A model generated the notes under the pieces. The model made no database searches, was not told the origin of the DNA, and worked only from the letters and a program-made list of their open reading frames with translations. A stretch of DNA of 30,518 nt, taken from a virus. Of the stretch, positions 1 through 6,139 are shown piece by piece. Location of the stretch: positions 1 through 30,518 of the IMG/VR virus record IMGVR_UViG_3300023180_000265, one strand, 5' to 3'. The position numbers were made by a program, and so were the translations under genes. The number at the start of each line of letters is the position of its first letter. Position 1 is the stretch's first letter.

Positions 1-74
1 TCAGTATCAATGAGGATTTGTTCATCTAATGTGATGTGTGAGGGAGTAGCATCCCTATCATAATCATTGTTCAT
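1..74 (-). CDS. Partial small hypothetical protein (N-terminus only)
   Basis: An ATG at 74 opens a frame that stays open to the window edge, giving 24 codons that begin MNNDYDRDATPSHITLDEQ. The start lies inside the last codons of the DUF4385 gene, an 11-base overlap, which fits the packing of its neighbours. A second ATG at 67 gives only 13 codons before a stop, so I prefer 74. The peptide is polar and acidic. No family is recognised and the rest lies outside the window. Confidence 0.5.
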   Translation of the reverse strand, partial: MNNDYDRDATPSHITLDEQILIDT

Positions 75-561
75 TGGATCTCCATGTTTTCCTCATTGTA
101 ACATAGATTGGGTGTTTGGCAGCCCTGTCACGATAAGTTTTAAATATCTTAGCACATTGTGCCTTCTCATTAGTTAATGCATCATGTTCTTGTGGTAATA
201 CTGGTGTCCCTCCACGATCGCCTGTATGGTAGTATGGCGGTTTGGTAGCATACTTCCTACCTGAAGAGTGGTTGGCATACCTTCTAGACCGTGTAAACCC
301 CATCTCAAGGAACTTACGACACATATCCATACCAATGAAATCTTCTTGGTCCATATATCGTTGGAACATAGCATAGATTTGTGTGGCTGATTGTAATGCT
401 ATGTCAGGGGTTCTAAATCGCCAATGAGCACAAATAATGTCTGTATAAGGGCGAACCAATAGAACTCCTTGCTCTCCCCTTCCAATACGATAAAGTCTAC
501 GAGTGTCTGGATCTGTGAAGTCAAGTTGTTTGTAATCCAGTTCATAATCAAACTCTTTCAT
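64..561 (-). CDS. DUF4385 family protein
   Basis: This 165-aa protein matches what I know of DUF4385, a domain of unknown function common in cyanophages and some bacteria. Visible landmarks are YRIGRGEQGVLLVRPYT near the N-terminus, HWRFRTPDIA, a D-FIGMDMCRKFLEMGFTR segment and RRYANHSSGRKY. The length suits the family. The start at 561 was chosen over an ATG-like start at 576 because it forms an ATGA overlap with the upstream gene, the junction type used throughout this operon. No catalytic motif is obvious and the function is unknown. Confidence 0.85.
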   Translation of the reverse strand: MKEFDYELDYKQLDFTDPDTRRLYRIGRGEQGVLLVRPYTDIICAHWRFRTPDIALQSATQIYAMFQRYMDQEDFIGMDMCRKFLEMGFTRSRRYANHSSGRKYATKPPYYHTGDRGGTPVLPQEHDALTNEKAQCAKIFKTYRDRAAKHPIYVTMRKTWRSNEQ

Positions 562-770
562 CGTTGGCAATAACAAATAGTAGTTCCATCATACTGTTGT
601 TGACAGACTGATGTGAGAGGTGGTTGTGGTCTGAATAGATTGAGTAATCCTACTGTCACAATAACAGTTTGTGATAAGGCAACATAGAGTAGCAACCGAT
701 GCTTGTGACGATAAAAAGGAGCGTTAATACGATCAGACCACCGTAAATAACGCTCCCACATAGTTTTCAT
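558..770 (-). CDS. Small membrane-anchored hypothetical protein
   Basis: The product is 70 aa. It has a basic N-terminus (MKTMWERYLRWSDR, then HKHR) followed by one hydrophobic stretch at about residues 28-46 (LLLYVALSQTVIVTVGLL) that could span a membrane. The tail has two cysteines near its end (TTICYCQR). The positive-inside rule suggests the N-terminus is cytoplasmic. The start at 770 makes an ATGA overlap with the upstream 56-aa gene, so I prefer it to the in-frame start at 779. Family not recognised. Confidence 0.7.
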   Translation of the reverse strand: MKTMWERYLRWSDRINAPFYRHKHRLLLYVALSQTVIVTVGLLNLFRPQPPLTSVCQQQYDGTTICYCQR

Positions 771-937
771 TCTGCCCAACGTAGTGTCTTGAGGTATTCT
801 AACACATTATCTCGTACCCACATCAGTTCATGATAACATTCTTGATTGTGAGCACACTGCCTGAGCGCGGGATCAGGTTTGTGTACGCTCTCGATGAACA
901 GATCTAGTCCCCTGTTCCAACGTTCGGCATCGGTCAT
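767..937 (-). CDS. Small hypothetical protein, 56 aa
   Basis: The frame begins MTDAERWNRGLDLFIESVHK and ends with YLKTLRWAE. It is joined by ATGA overlaps to both neighbours (767-770 and 934-937), which is good evidence that it is translated as part of the operon. The protein is mixed charged, probably helical, with two cysteines. No family is recognised. Confidence 0.75.
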   Translation of the reverse strand: MTDAERWNRGLDLFIESVHKPDPALRQCAHNQECYHELMWVRDNVLEYLKTLRWAE

Positions 938-1131
938 TGTACTTTCCTCAGAATGATTGAGTTGTTATCTTCATTTATATCCCATTCTATCTCATCATCC
1001 TCTTCCCAACCCAATTCCTTAAGAATATCTTCAGGAATAGACAGGACTAGATCATCACTTTCCTCCTCCAGTGTAACAGTATAACTTGTAACTGGGGTTG
1101 TATCGTTCGATGTACTTTCTCGCATGATCAT
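934..1131 (-). CDS. AbrB/MazE-like (SpoVT-AbrB) small protein
   Basis: The core, SYTVTLEEESDDLVLSIP followed by EDILKELGWEEDDEIEW and NSIILRKV, has the pattern of a SpoVT-AbrB swapped-hairpin domain. In other members this domain binds DNA as a dimer and acts in transition-state regulators and antitoxins. No toxin-like partner is adjacent. The protein is strongly acidic, which is unusual for a DNA binder. The start is uncertain: the ATGs at 1131 and 1125 add about 15 residues before the domain and place the start inside the basic upstream frame, which ends at 1055. The stop overlaps the next ATG as ATGA. Confidence 0.7.
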   Translation of the reverse strand: MIMRESTSNDTTPVTSYTVTLEEESDDLVLSIPEDILKELGWEEDDEIEWDINEDNNSIILRKVQ

Positions 1132-1522
1132 AGCAGGTAAACCAACATTTTTTGTTCTCTGTTTTGTCCTCAAGGAAGTAAGGGAATGTCTCCACATACG
1201 GAAACAATTCCAACTTACGGGAGTTAGTTACGGAAACTTCCGCATTCTTACGGCGCTTCGTTGTTTTCTTGGTGGTAGATACCGTAGGTTTCTTCGTTTG
1301 TTGCTTGGAGGTACGGGTCTTCGAAGAAGTGCTCCGTGAGTTCTTCGATGTTGTCGTTAACTTCTCCGTGTTCTTCTTTAGTGCTGCTGCTGTTCTCGAT
1401 TTTGTCGAGTTCTTGCTCACAGTAGTATTGGAGGAGGTCGATGAAGTCTTGCTCCGTGAACGAGTTGAAGATGCTTTCGCCTGGGTCTTTTTCGTCCCAC
1501 TCGATCGTGAAGGTTGTTTCAT
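1055..1522 (-). CDS. Basic Lys/Ser/Thr-rich protein with conserved-looking C-terminus
   Basis: The 155-aa frame has two parts. Residues 1-95 are almost entirely K, R, S and T, resembling a disordered nucleic-acid-binding tail. Residues 98-155 look like a small folded domain with LELFPYVETFPYFLEDK, KKCWFTCYDHARKYI and YKLYCYTGGGK. Most of the basic part (1248-1522) lies in another frame over the acidic gene 1248-1544. The C-terminal part uniquely covers 1132-1247, which would otherwise be an empty gap in a very compact operon. Expression could be from the ATG at 1522 or by frameshift from the acidic gene. The basic bias may partly be a by-product of E/D/N codons read one base later, so I trust the C-terminal half more than the N-terminal half. 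Confidence 0.55.
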   Translation of the reverse strand: MKQPSRSSGTKKTQAKASSTRSRSKTSSTSSNTTVSKNSTKSRTAAALKKNTEKLTTTSKNSRSTSSKTRTSKQQTKKPTVSTTKKTTKRRKNAEVSVTNSRKLELFPYVETFPYFLEDKTENKKCWFTCYDHARKYIERYNPSYKLYCYTGGGK

Positions 1523-1544
1523 TTTCTTGAGTTACTTTGATCAT
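1248..1544 (-). CDS. Acidic hypothetical protein, 98 aa
   Basis: It starts MIKVTQENETTFTIEWDEKD, continues with SIFNSFTEQDFIDLLQYYCEQ, and becomes very rich in E, D and N toward its end. The N-terminal half reads like a short structured domain of beta strand followed by helix. The ATG overlaps the stop of the upstream gene as ATGA (1541-1544). Its third codon positions favour C (AAC, GAC, TTC, TAC), supporting real coding. About 275 bases are also open in the basic frame above. Family and function are unknown. Confidence 0.8.
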   Translation of the reverse strand: MIKVTQENETTFTIEWDEKDPGESIFNSFTEQDFIDLLQYYCEQELDKIENSSSTKEEHGEVNDNIEELTEHFFEDPYLQATNEETYGIYHQENNEAP

Positions 1545-1873
1545 TTGACTGAGTGTTGAACAATCTTACCGTGGAACAGTGTAACATGACAGATGGGACA
1601 CTTAGCATAATAAGCATCCCACTTAGCAGGTTGTAACCTAATTGTGGTGGTGATGTCCACAGGTGTTACTCTACCATGTAATCCACTTGGTTCATAGGGC
1701 ACACGCTCACTGTCAGTGAATACCTGTGTACCAGTGTAATCTACCTCATACAATTCACCTGCTGGACTAATCCAGTAGCATCCACATGTCTGAGATAGTT
1801 CTTTAGTTTGTAAATTCCTATTCCAGAATCCAGGTCCCAGGTCATAGGAGCAGTGAACTGTATCGTAATACAT
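1541..1873 (-). CDS. Hypothetical protein with C-terminal CxxC
   Basis: This 110-aa protein begins MYYDTVHCSYDLGPGFWNRN. It contains LSQTCGCYWISPAGELYEVDY in the middle and ends with YYAKCPICHVTLFHGK. The four cysteines (CGC and CPIC) with a nearby histidine could form a zinc site, but that is inferred. The start at 1873 shares a base with the upstream TAA stop (TAATG), and the gene ends in an ATGA overlap, so it is tightly coupled on both sides. Not recognised beyond that. Confidence 0.75.
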   Translation of the reverse strand: MYYDTVHCSYDLGPGFWNRNLQTKELSQTCGCYWISPAGELYEVDYTGTQVFTDSERVPYEPSGLHGRVTPVDITTTIRLQPAKWDAYYAKCPICHVTLFHGKIVQHSVK

Positions 1874-2553
1874 TATTTGATGAATCCCTCCTCTGTCAAC
1901 CACTTACGAGTGAGTGGGGTCAGTTCGTAGTCTGTCCACATGGTGCCAGCAGCACACGACTGGAGTGCTTTCATGGTCATTCCCTCAGTTCTGCCTGCCC
2001 ACGACGCTTCCGCCTCCCAGGGGACCGCTGAGGCATCGTAGGTACGCTCTGCCAGGGTACGCCACAGCACAGGCACGTCCTCTTCATTGTGGATGATGGC
2101 AATCATACTATTTTTAATACTACCTGCCATACAATCTTGTGCTGCATGCCATCCTTCGTGCCTCATTACCATCATTAATGTGGCAGGATCATTCATATAC
2201 CTCTTGTTGAGGAAGAAGTTATTACCCACAGTATGATACACACCACGGTGCATCTTGGGGAAGTAACGTTCATTAGCAAGATATACTTTCACACCAATTT
2301 GATTGAGTGACATGAGCATATTATTAAACTCTTGTGTCACTGGTGTGAACTCTTCAGTGTTATCGTAGTTAGAACTAATGTCTAATAGACTGAACACTTC
2401 CTTCACATCCTTAGTACACTCACGGAGCAACATACATCCAAGAGAATCCATAGTATAGAAACCCTTGGTGATCTTGTCCTCATTAGCGAGAGCGAAGTTT
2501 GATACTCCTAGACTAGCTATCGTCAGGAATACGGGGATTAGCGAACGTACCAT
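1873..2553 (-). CDS. Putative exported zinc metallopeptidase-like protein (HEGWH)
   Basis: The 226-aa product opens with a clear signal peptide: MVRS, a hydrophobic core to about residue 18, and a likely cleavage site after ALA at about residue 24. The mature part contains MRHEGWHAAQD, a match to the zincin HExxH motif at residues 132-136. WEAEASW at about 179-185 could supply a third, glutamate, ligand. By analogy with gluzincins it could be a zinc-dependent hydrolase exported to the periplasm. I do not recognise a named peptidase family, and there is no lysozyme or holin next door to make it an obvious lysis gene. The catalytic call rests on the motif alone. Confidence 0.7.
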   Translation of the reverse strand: MVRSLIPVFLTIASLGVSNFALANEDKITKGFYTMDSLGCMLLRECTKDVKEVFSLLDISSNYDNTEEFTPVTQEFNNMLMSLNQIGVKVYLANERYFPKMHRGVYHTVGNNFFLNKRYMNDPATLMMVMRHEGWHAAQDCMAGSIKNSMIAIIHNEEDVPVLWRTLAERTYDASAVPWEAEASWAGRTEGMTMKALQSCAAGTMWTDYELTPLTRKWLTEEGFIK

Positions 2554-2674
2554 AATTGTGTGTGTAATAAAGGAAATTGTTAATAGTACGATGAATGCCC
2601 AACGATTCTTTTACCGCTAACCATGACTCGTACTCTAGTTGTAGATCTTCACCTAATTCAATATTTACTTCCAT
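2513..2674 (-). CDS. Small hypothetical protein, 53 aa
   Basis: The frame starts MEVNIELGEDLQLEYESWLA and ends FANPRIPDDS. Its ATG overlaps the end of the upstream oxygenase gene by 10 bases, and its 3' end overlaps the signal-peptide gene by 41 bases. It fills a 111-base gap that would otherwise be empty. The long 3' overlap lowers confidence a little. Function unknown. Confidence 0.6.
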   Translation of the reverse strand: MEVNIELGEDLQLEYESWLAVKESLGIHRTINNFLYYTHNYGTFANPRIPDDS

Positions 2675-3297
2675 TTAGGTCCTAATGCCCATCCTACTAA
2701 ACAATATCTAGTACCAGTCTTTACTGGTTTGACACGATGTCTGATACGAGAATCAAACATAACTAGAGAACCTTTCTTCTTTGGCACAGTGACCAGCACT
2801 CTACCATGACAATCATCAATCAATTGAACATCACCACCAGTGTACTCATCTTCATCAGATAATTGTAGTGTGAAAGAGATCTTCCTCACATACTCTGTAA
2901 TATCTTGATGTATTTCAGTCCACGATGGTGGAGCAACTAATGTAGTTTGTTCAGGAGAAGAATCTGCATGCCAATCATAATAATGTCCTGGTGTGTATTT
3001 AAGATGATGACACTCAGTATATGATAATGCTCTTAGCTCATATTGAAAGAATGATTCATTTGCTAAGTTAATATAGTTACATAAGAAAGAAGGCACCCAG
3101 TCATATGGTAGTGACCAACGTGCTTCTACTTTACGTGCTGCTTTTTCTTTAGTATCACCCTTTGCTGTGCCATCTCTTGGTTCACAGTTATTCATGTAAT
3201 AACTAGTGATCTCATCACAAAGGAAGTCGGGAAGATTAGTCTCCCATTGTACAATAGAAGAACCCTTTGCCATAGGAGCAAAGGGTTTTATGTTCAT
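2665..3297 (-). CDS. 2OG-Fe(II) oxygenase (prolyl 4-hydroxylase-like)
   Basis: The 210-aa protein has the double-stranded beta-helix signature of 2-oxoglutarate/Fe(II) dioxygenases. The HxD metal pair is in YYDWHADS (about H110 and D112), followed by KISFTLQLSDEDEYTGGDVQL. The distal His is in SRIRHRVKPV (about H187), and a 2-oxoglutarate-binding Arg is in GTRYCLVGWALGP (about R197). PiuC- and prolyl-hydroxylase-like forms are common in cyanophages, but their substrates are mostly unknown. The start at 3297 was chosen because AAGGAG sits five bases upstream. The longer frame to 3393 would run deep into the upstream gene. Confidence 0.88.
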   Translation of the reverse strand: MNIKPFAPMAKGSSIVQWETNLPDFLCDEITSYYMNNCEPRDGTAKGDTKEKAARKVEARWSLPYDWVPSFLCNYINLANESFFQYELRALSYTECHHLKYTPGHYYDWHADSSPEQTTLVAPPSWTEIHQDITEYVRKISFTLQLSDEDEYTGGDVQLIDDCHGRVLVTVPKKKGSLVMFDSRIRHRVKPVKTGTRYCLVGWALGPKWK

Positions 3298-3319
3298 TGC
3301 TCCTTTGGATACAACAGCA

Positions 3320-3544
3320 TTAGCGTTCCACAGATTCCTCAAGTTCTCCCTCCTTATAATACAGAATTTCTTCGTCACAATCTTCTTGGTCAAGCATCAT
3401 CCACTCCATGAACTCTTCACCCACAGCAATAGCATCTTCAACACGTCCTTTCTTCATGAGGAATTTGAAACGACGGTTACGATTTGCCATGATGGCATCA
3501 ACTTGCTTGGACACAGATTGTTGCTCTTGTTGGAGGGGATTCAT
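3320..3544 (-). CDS. Hypothetical protein, 74 aa, helical
   Basis: Begins MNPLQQEQQSVSKQVDAIMA, has a basic patch NRNRRFKFLMKKGR, then an acidic helix AIAVGEEFMEWMMLDQEDCD. It looks all-helical. It is joined to the upstream gene by an ATGA overlap (3541-3544). Its TAA stop forms TAATG with an eight-codon mini-frame that leads into the oxygenase gene. Family unknown. Confidence 0.75.
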   Translation of the reverse strand: MNPLQQEQQSVSKQVDAIMANRNRRFKFLMKKGRVEDAIAVGEEFMEWMMLDQEDCDEEILYYKEGELEESVER

Positions 3545-3768
3545 TTGATTACAAGTGAGTTAGCGAGGTGGTCATATTGCACGAAGGTTTTACCCTCGGG
3601 CAGGATCTCCATGATAGCACGGGCGAAGTCATTTGGGAAGCGACCGTGGTATCTCCAGAACTTATTTACTTGCTCTGGTTCAAGGTCAGCACGTGGACAA
3701 ACACGTACTGGTGTGGCATCATAATTAATTGGAGCAAATAGATCTGAGATGTGAGTAAACTTCTTCAT
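3541..3768 (-). CDS. Hypothetical protein, 75 aa
   Basis: Begins MKKFTHISDLFAPINYDATP and ends YDHLANSLVIK. The middle has a WRYHGRFPNDFARAIMEILP segment. It overlaps both neighbours by ATGA junctions, so it belongs to the same translation unit as 3765-3986 and 3320-3544. No recognisable domain. Confidence 0.75.
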   Translation of the reverse strand: MKKFTHISDLFAPINYDATPVRVCPRADLEPEQVNKFWRYHGRFPNDFARAIMEILPEGKTFVQYDHLANSLVIK

Positions 3769-3986
3769 TTGGTGTAAACATTGTCAAAGGTGTACGTCTG
3801 AACAAAATCAACAGCAGATTTGTACATTTTGTACTCATTAGGGAGCATGTCTTCCCAGTCTACCGTATCTTGACTAGTCCAGTCAATAGTACCATCGTTT
3901 TCATCAACGAGATATGTAACAACTTGACCCTGTTCCATCATGATGGCTTCACCATTGACGACAACATACATCAGATCGTGGTCCAT
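3765..3986 (-). CDS. Hypothetical acidic protein, 73 aa; first gene after a promoter
   Basis: Begins MDHDLMYVVVNGEAIMMEQG; the tail is SAVDFVQTYTFDNVYTK. It looks like a small beta-rich acidic protein. It is the first gene downstream of a sigma70-like promoter at 4016-4044 and so probably leads the unit running from 3986 down toward 1. No good Shine-Dalgarno precedes the ATG at 3986; a second ATG follows five codons later. Function unknown. Confidence 0.7.
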   Translation of the reverse strand: MDHDLMYVVVNGEAIMMEQGQVVTYLVDENDGTIDWTSQDTVDWEDMLPNEYKMYKSAVDFVQTYTFDNVYTK

Positions 3987-4015
3987 TGGTTTGTGAGAAG
4001 AAAGTGTACTATAGT

Positions 4016-4044
4016 AATTTAGCAGACAAAATGTCTGCTGTCAA
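4016..4044 (-). promoter_or_regulatory. Sigma70-like promoter with a palindromic spacer
   Basis: On the minus strand a perfect TTGACA (4044-4039) is followed by exactly 17 bases and then TAAATT (4021-4016, four of six matches to TATAAT). The spacer is itself an inverted repeat, AGCAGACA-TTT-TGTCTGCT (4039-4021), with an 8-bp stem. It lies in the only gap of this stretch, just before the gene starting at 3986. The repeat could be an operator, a terminator for the upstream gene (no U-tract follows), or both. Confidence 0.5.
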
Positions 4045-4046
4045 CC

Positions 4047-4508
4047 TCAACGCTTGTAGAGGTAACCACCAGCCCAGTCAGCATGTTGGAGTAACCATTC
4101 ACGTTGCTCAATGATCAGCAGGTTAAAACGAACGTGCTTAGCAGGCGCTTTGAAAGAAGCAGGTTTGAATACTTCACCAGTCTTACGATCAACGAAAGCG
4201 TGAACACTACGGGAAGCAGGACGATTGTGGTTAGGAACCTCCATGATGATCTTGTGATACTTACGACCAGACTCGATCACAAACTTATACTCAGGAGCAT
4301 CATAACCACCGACTTTACCATGGTTACGATCCTTGAAGTTCTGCTCCAGAGCATCACACAGCATCAGGGTATACTTTGTGACGTTGAGTTGGATAGTGTT
4401 ACGAGCATCCTGAGTGGCACAGAAGTCAGCGAAGGTCTCGGTGGTCATGTCGTTGTCTGAACTGTGTTCAGTATAGAGGGTCTTGGTGGGGTTTGGGAGG
4501 GAGATCAT
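4047..4508 (-). CDS. Hypothetical protein, 153 aa
   Basis: Begins MISLPNPTKTLYTEHSSDND. The central part has KVGGYDAPEYKFVIESGRKY and IIMEVPNHNRPASRSVHAF, then DRKTGEVFKPASFKAP. The end, HVRFNLLIIEQREWLLQHAD, looks helical. It resembles a conserved cyanophage protein of unknown function, but I cannot name a family. The start at 4508 gives an ATGA overlap with the upstream gene, preferred over the frame's extension to 4529. It ends three bases before the TTGACA of the promoter above. Confidence 0.75.
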   Translation of the reverse strand: MISLPNPTKTLYTEHSSDNDMTTETFADFCATQDARNTIQLNVTKYTLMLCDALEQNFKDRNHGKVGGYDAPEYKFVIESGRKYHKIIMEVPNHNRPASRSVHAFVDRKTGEVFKPASFKAPAKHVRFNLLIIEQREWLLQHADWAGGYLYKR

Positions 4509-4654
4509 GACAGTTCTAGTTTTGTCCACTCGATGGCGTCAGCGCCAGCAGCATCGTCATCATGGAGGTCGATCATGTCAACATCCATGGTCTCCTGACA
4601 TGTTAGTTTGCCAAACAACATGTCGATAAATTCGTGATCTTCTTTAGTGAACAT
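4505..4654 (-). CDS. Small acidic hypothetical protein, about 49 aa
   Basis: The first ATG in frame, at 4654, gives MFTKEDHEFIDMLFGKLTCQ and then an acidic tail with DLHDDDAAGADAIEWTKLELS. A TTG at 4699 would add 15 mostly hydrophobic residues and touch the upstream stop, so the start is uncertain. The 3' end makes an ATGA overlap with the next gene. Family unknown. Confidence 0.6.
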   Translation of the reverse strand: MFTKEDHEFIDMLFGKLTCQETMDVDMIDLHDDDAAGADAIEWTKLELS

Positions 4655-4695
4655 TACAGTCTGGGTGTGGTTGAGGAAGGAAAGAACAAACACTA

Positions 4696-4932
4696 TCAAC
4701 AGAATAGTGGGGAGTAATCTTTACCACTGTACTCATCAAGGTTAAAGTCGATAAGAGTGCCACCGTTGTTAATACGTTGGTTAGCATCATACATTGCCTC
4801 GGAGCGGGTTACGGTACGGAAGGAAGTCATCTCAGTCTCAGCACCAGGGTGCCAGACAACACGTTGAACGAAGCGTTTGCCAGTGCCGACAGGGAAGAAA
4901 TCGACGGTGACGGCGGACTGTTGGATCTTCAA
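4696..4932 (-). CDS. Hypothetical protein, about 78 aa (start uncertain)
   Basis: The frame is open from a GTG at 5001, but its first 12 codons would lie inside the terminator stem at 4966-4990. I therefore place the start at the TTG at 4932 (MKIQQSAVTVDFFPVGTG), with a weak AGG upstream. No ATG occurs until about residue 58 of the long frame. The product contains RFVQRVVWHPGAETEM and ends FNLDEYSGKDYSPLFC. Function unknown. Confidence 0.55.
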   Translation of the reverse strand: MKIQQSAVTVDFFPVGTGKRFVQRVVWHPGAETEMTSFRTVTRSEAMYDANQRINNGGTLIDFNLDEYSGKDYSPLFC

Positions 4933-4952
4933 GGGGTTGCCTCGTTTGGTAT

Positions 4953-4999
4953 GAATATAGTATAACCCCCCAGGAGGGCATCCTGAGGGGTCGTGTGAC
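4953..4999 (-). repeat. Terminator-containing direct repeat, copy 2
   Basis: This 47-base segment aligns without gaps to 6074-6120 with 8 mismatches. It contains a hairpin terminator and a following TATAT stretch. The two copies bracket the ParB-like gene. Confidence 0.7.
4966..4990 (-). terminator. Hairpin terminator after the ParB-like gene
   Basis: On the minus strand CCCCTCAGG (4990-4982) pairs with CCTGGGGGG (4974-4966) across a 7-base loop, ATGCCCT, with one G-T wobble. It begins 15 bases after the stop of the gene at 5006. The 3' side is TTATA instead of a full U-tract, so it may be weaker than the copy at 6083-6110. Confidence 0.65.
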
Positions 5000-5005
5000 A
5001 CTAGA

Positions 5006-6064
5006 TCAATTGTCCATCATGTCAAGACAGAATTTCTTGCTAATCTGACATGCCTGTTCCATAGTAGCATCACCGATACAATGTCGTGATGGGATGTTAT
5101 GAATGGAGCAATAATCCTTGTAATCAAACAAAAACTTCTTAAGAATCCACTTAGGAGTATTACCATCCTGAGGCAATCCTTTCATAAATGTAGACTGTTT
5201 TGTGTCACGATATCGCTTGGTCAAGAATTTATAAAATTCTTTACGCTGACCCTCATTAAGCACCTCATTCATAAACTCGTATGTATATCTACATCCACGA
5301 AGAGTAGAACCAGTGACAAAGTTTTCAGGAAATATTTCTTCCCACAACTTAATACCATTAATATGGCACTGAAGACCTTTACCGATACTGTTATCATAGG
5401 TTAGCATGAGATAGAACTGGTTAAATGATTTCAGTTCAAGGGCATCATCTTCTAGACTACCAAATCGATCACAGTGGAGTTTTAATGCTTCCATCACAGT
5501 GAGAATCCAACATGCTTCAGGGTCATCAAACAGCACACCTGCTCGAATAATATCAATCTTCGTAAGTTTACGACGCTTACTATTGAGAGCATGAAACAAT
5601 TCTGCTTCTAATTTGATACATTGTTCCAGAGTTGCGTCATCATCATGCTCTAGCAACATTGCTGGATATACTTCACCACTTTCCTTTGCTTCTGCCAGTT
5701 GAAAAAACACTCCCTTGTGTTGCCCATCAAGACACCAATCTCCACCTTGTTCACCAAGATATGTTGGACGCCGAGCAATTACACCTGGCACCAAAAGCAT
5801 ACGATTCAATTGACTGAATTCTTTGATAGCAGCAGGACTAAAATCTCGTTGATATTGAGTAGAAACTTTAATGTTACTCACATCATCAAACTCTACATAA
5901 CGTAGTTTCTTACCATGAGCACCAGGACAAATCCATTTCTTTGCTTGCTTTTCTACTTTAGGATCAGCAGCAATTTGAGCAATTGTTTGATACATTTTTA
6001 CCTCGTTGTTGTTTTTATCGTCCACTAATTGTGTGGACATTTCTAATTGTAGCACATTACTCAT
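5006..6064 (-). CDS. ParB/DGQHR-like protein
   Basis: This 352-aa protein has a region near residues 65-125 like the ParB N-terminal or DGQHR fold: VSTQYQRDFSPAAIKEFSQL, a GVIARRPTYLGEQG strand, then WCLDGQHKGVFF with the DGQH signature at about 113-116. Relatives include plasmid-partition ParB, where this fold binds or hydrolyses nucleotides, and DndB-type proteins. The C-terminal two thirds is helical and charged, with no named domain. ATG at 6064 was chosen; the frame also offers a TTG at 6073. The gene stands alone between two near-identical terminators and is longer than all its neighbours, suggesting a separately transcribed, possibly acquired, cassette. Confidence 0.7.
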   Translation of the reverse strand: MSNVLQLEMSTQLVDDKNNNEVKMYQTIAQIAADPKVEKQAKKWICPGAHGKKLRYVEFDDVSNIKVSTQYQRDFSPAAIKEFSQLNRMLLVPGVIARRPTYLGEQGGDWCLDGQHKGVFFQLAEAKESGEVYPAMLLEHDDDATLEQCIKLEAELFHALNSKRRKLTKIDIIRAGVLFDDPEACWILTVMEALKLHCDRFGSLEDDALELKSFNQFYLMLTYDNSIGKGLQCHINGIKLWEEIFPENFVTGSTLRGCRYTYEFMNEVLNEGQRKEFYKFLTKRYRDTKQSTFMKGLPQDGNTPKWILKKFLFDYKDYCSIHNIPSRHCIGDATMEQACQISKKFCLDMMDN

Positions 6065-6073
6065 TGAAGTCAA

Positions 6074-6120
6074 GCATATACTAAAAACCCTCAGAAGGGC
6101 ATCCTGAGGGGTTGTATGAC
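6074..6120 (-). repeat. Terminator-containing direct repeat, copy 1
   Basis: It matches 4953-4999 at 39 of 47 positions and has the same orientation. It contains the terminator at 6083-6110 followed by TAGTATAT, a possible -10-like element for the ParB-like gene. The two copies lie about 1.12 kb apart. Confidence 0.7.
6083..6110 (-). terminator. Rho-independent terminator
   Basis: On the minus strand CCCTCAG (6110-6104) pairs with CTGAGGG (6094-6088) around a 9-base loop and is followed by TTTTT (6087-6083). It lies between the 43-aa gene ending at 6140 and the ParB-like gene starting at 6064, so it should end the transcript of the small-gene run upstream. Confidence 0.85.
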
Positions 6121-6139
6121 ATTGTGTAAGGTGGTTGCC

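Noticed and set aside
3206-3724. 172-codon plus-strand frame
   Set aside because: It overlaps three minus-strand genes linked by ATGA junctions and a Shine-Dalgarno; no plus-strand gene is supported anywhere else.
4933-5001. GTG start at 5001 for the gene ending at 4696
   Set aside because: The first codons would lie within a terminator hairpin that repeats at 6083-6110, so I favour a later start.
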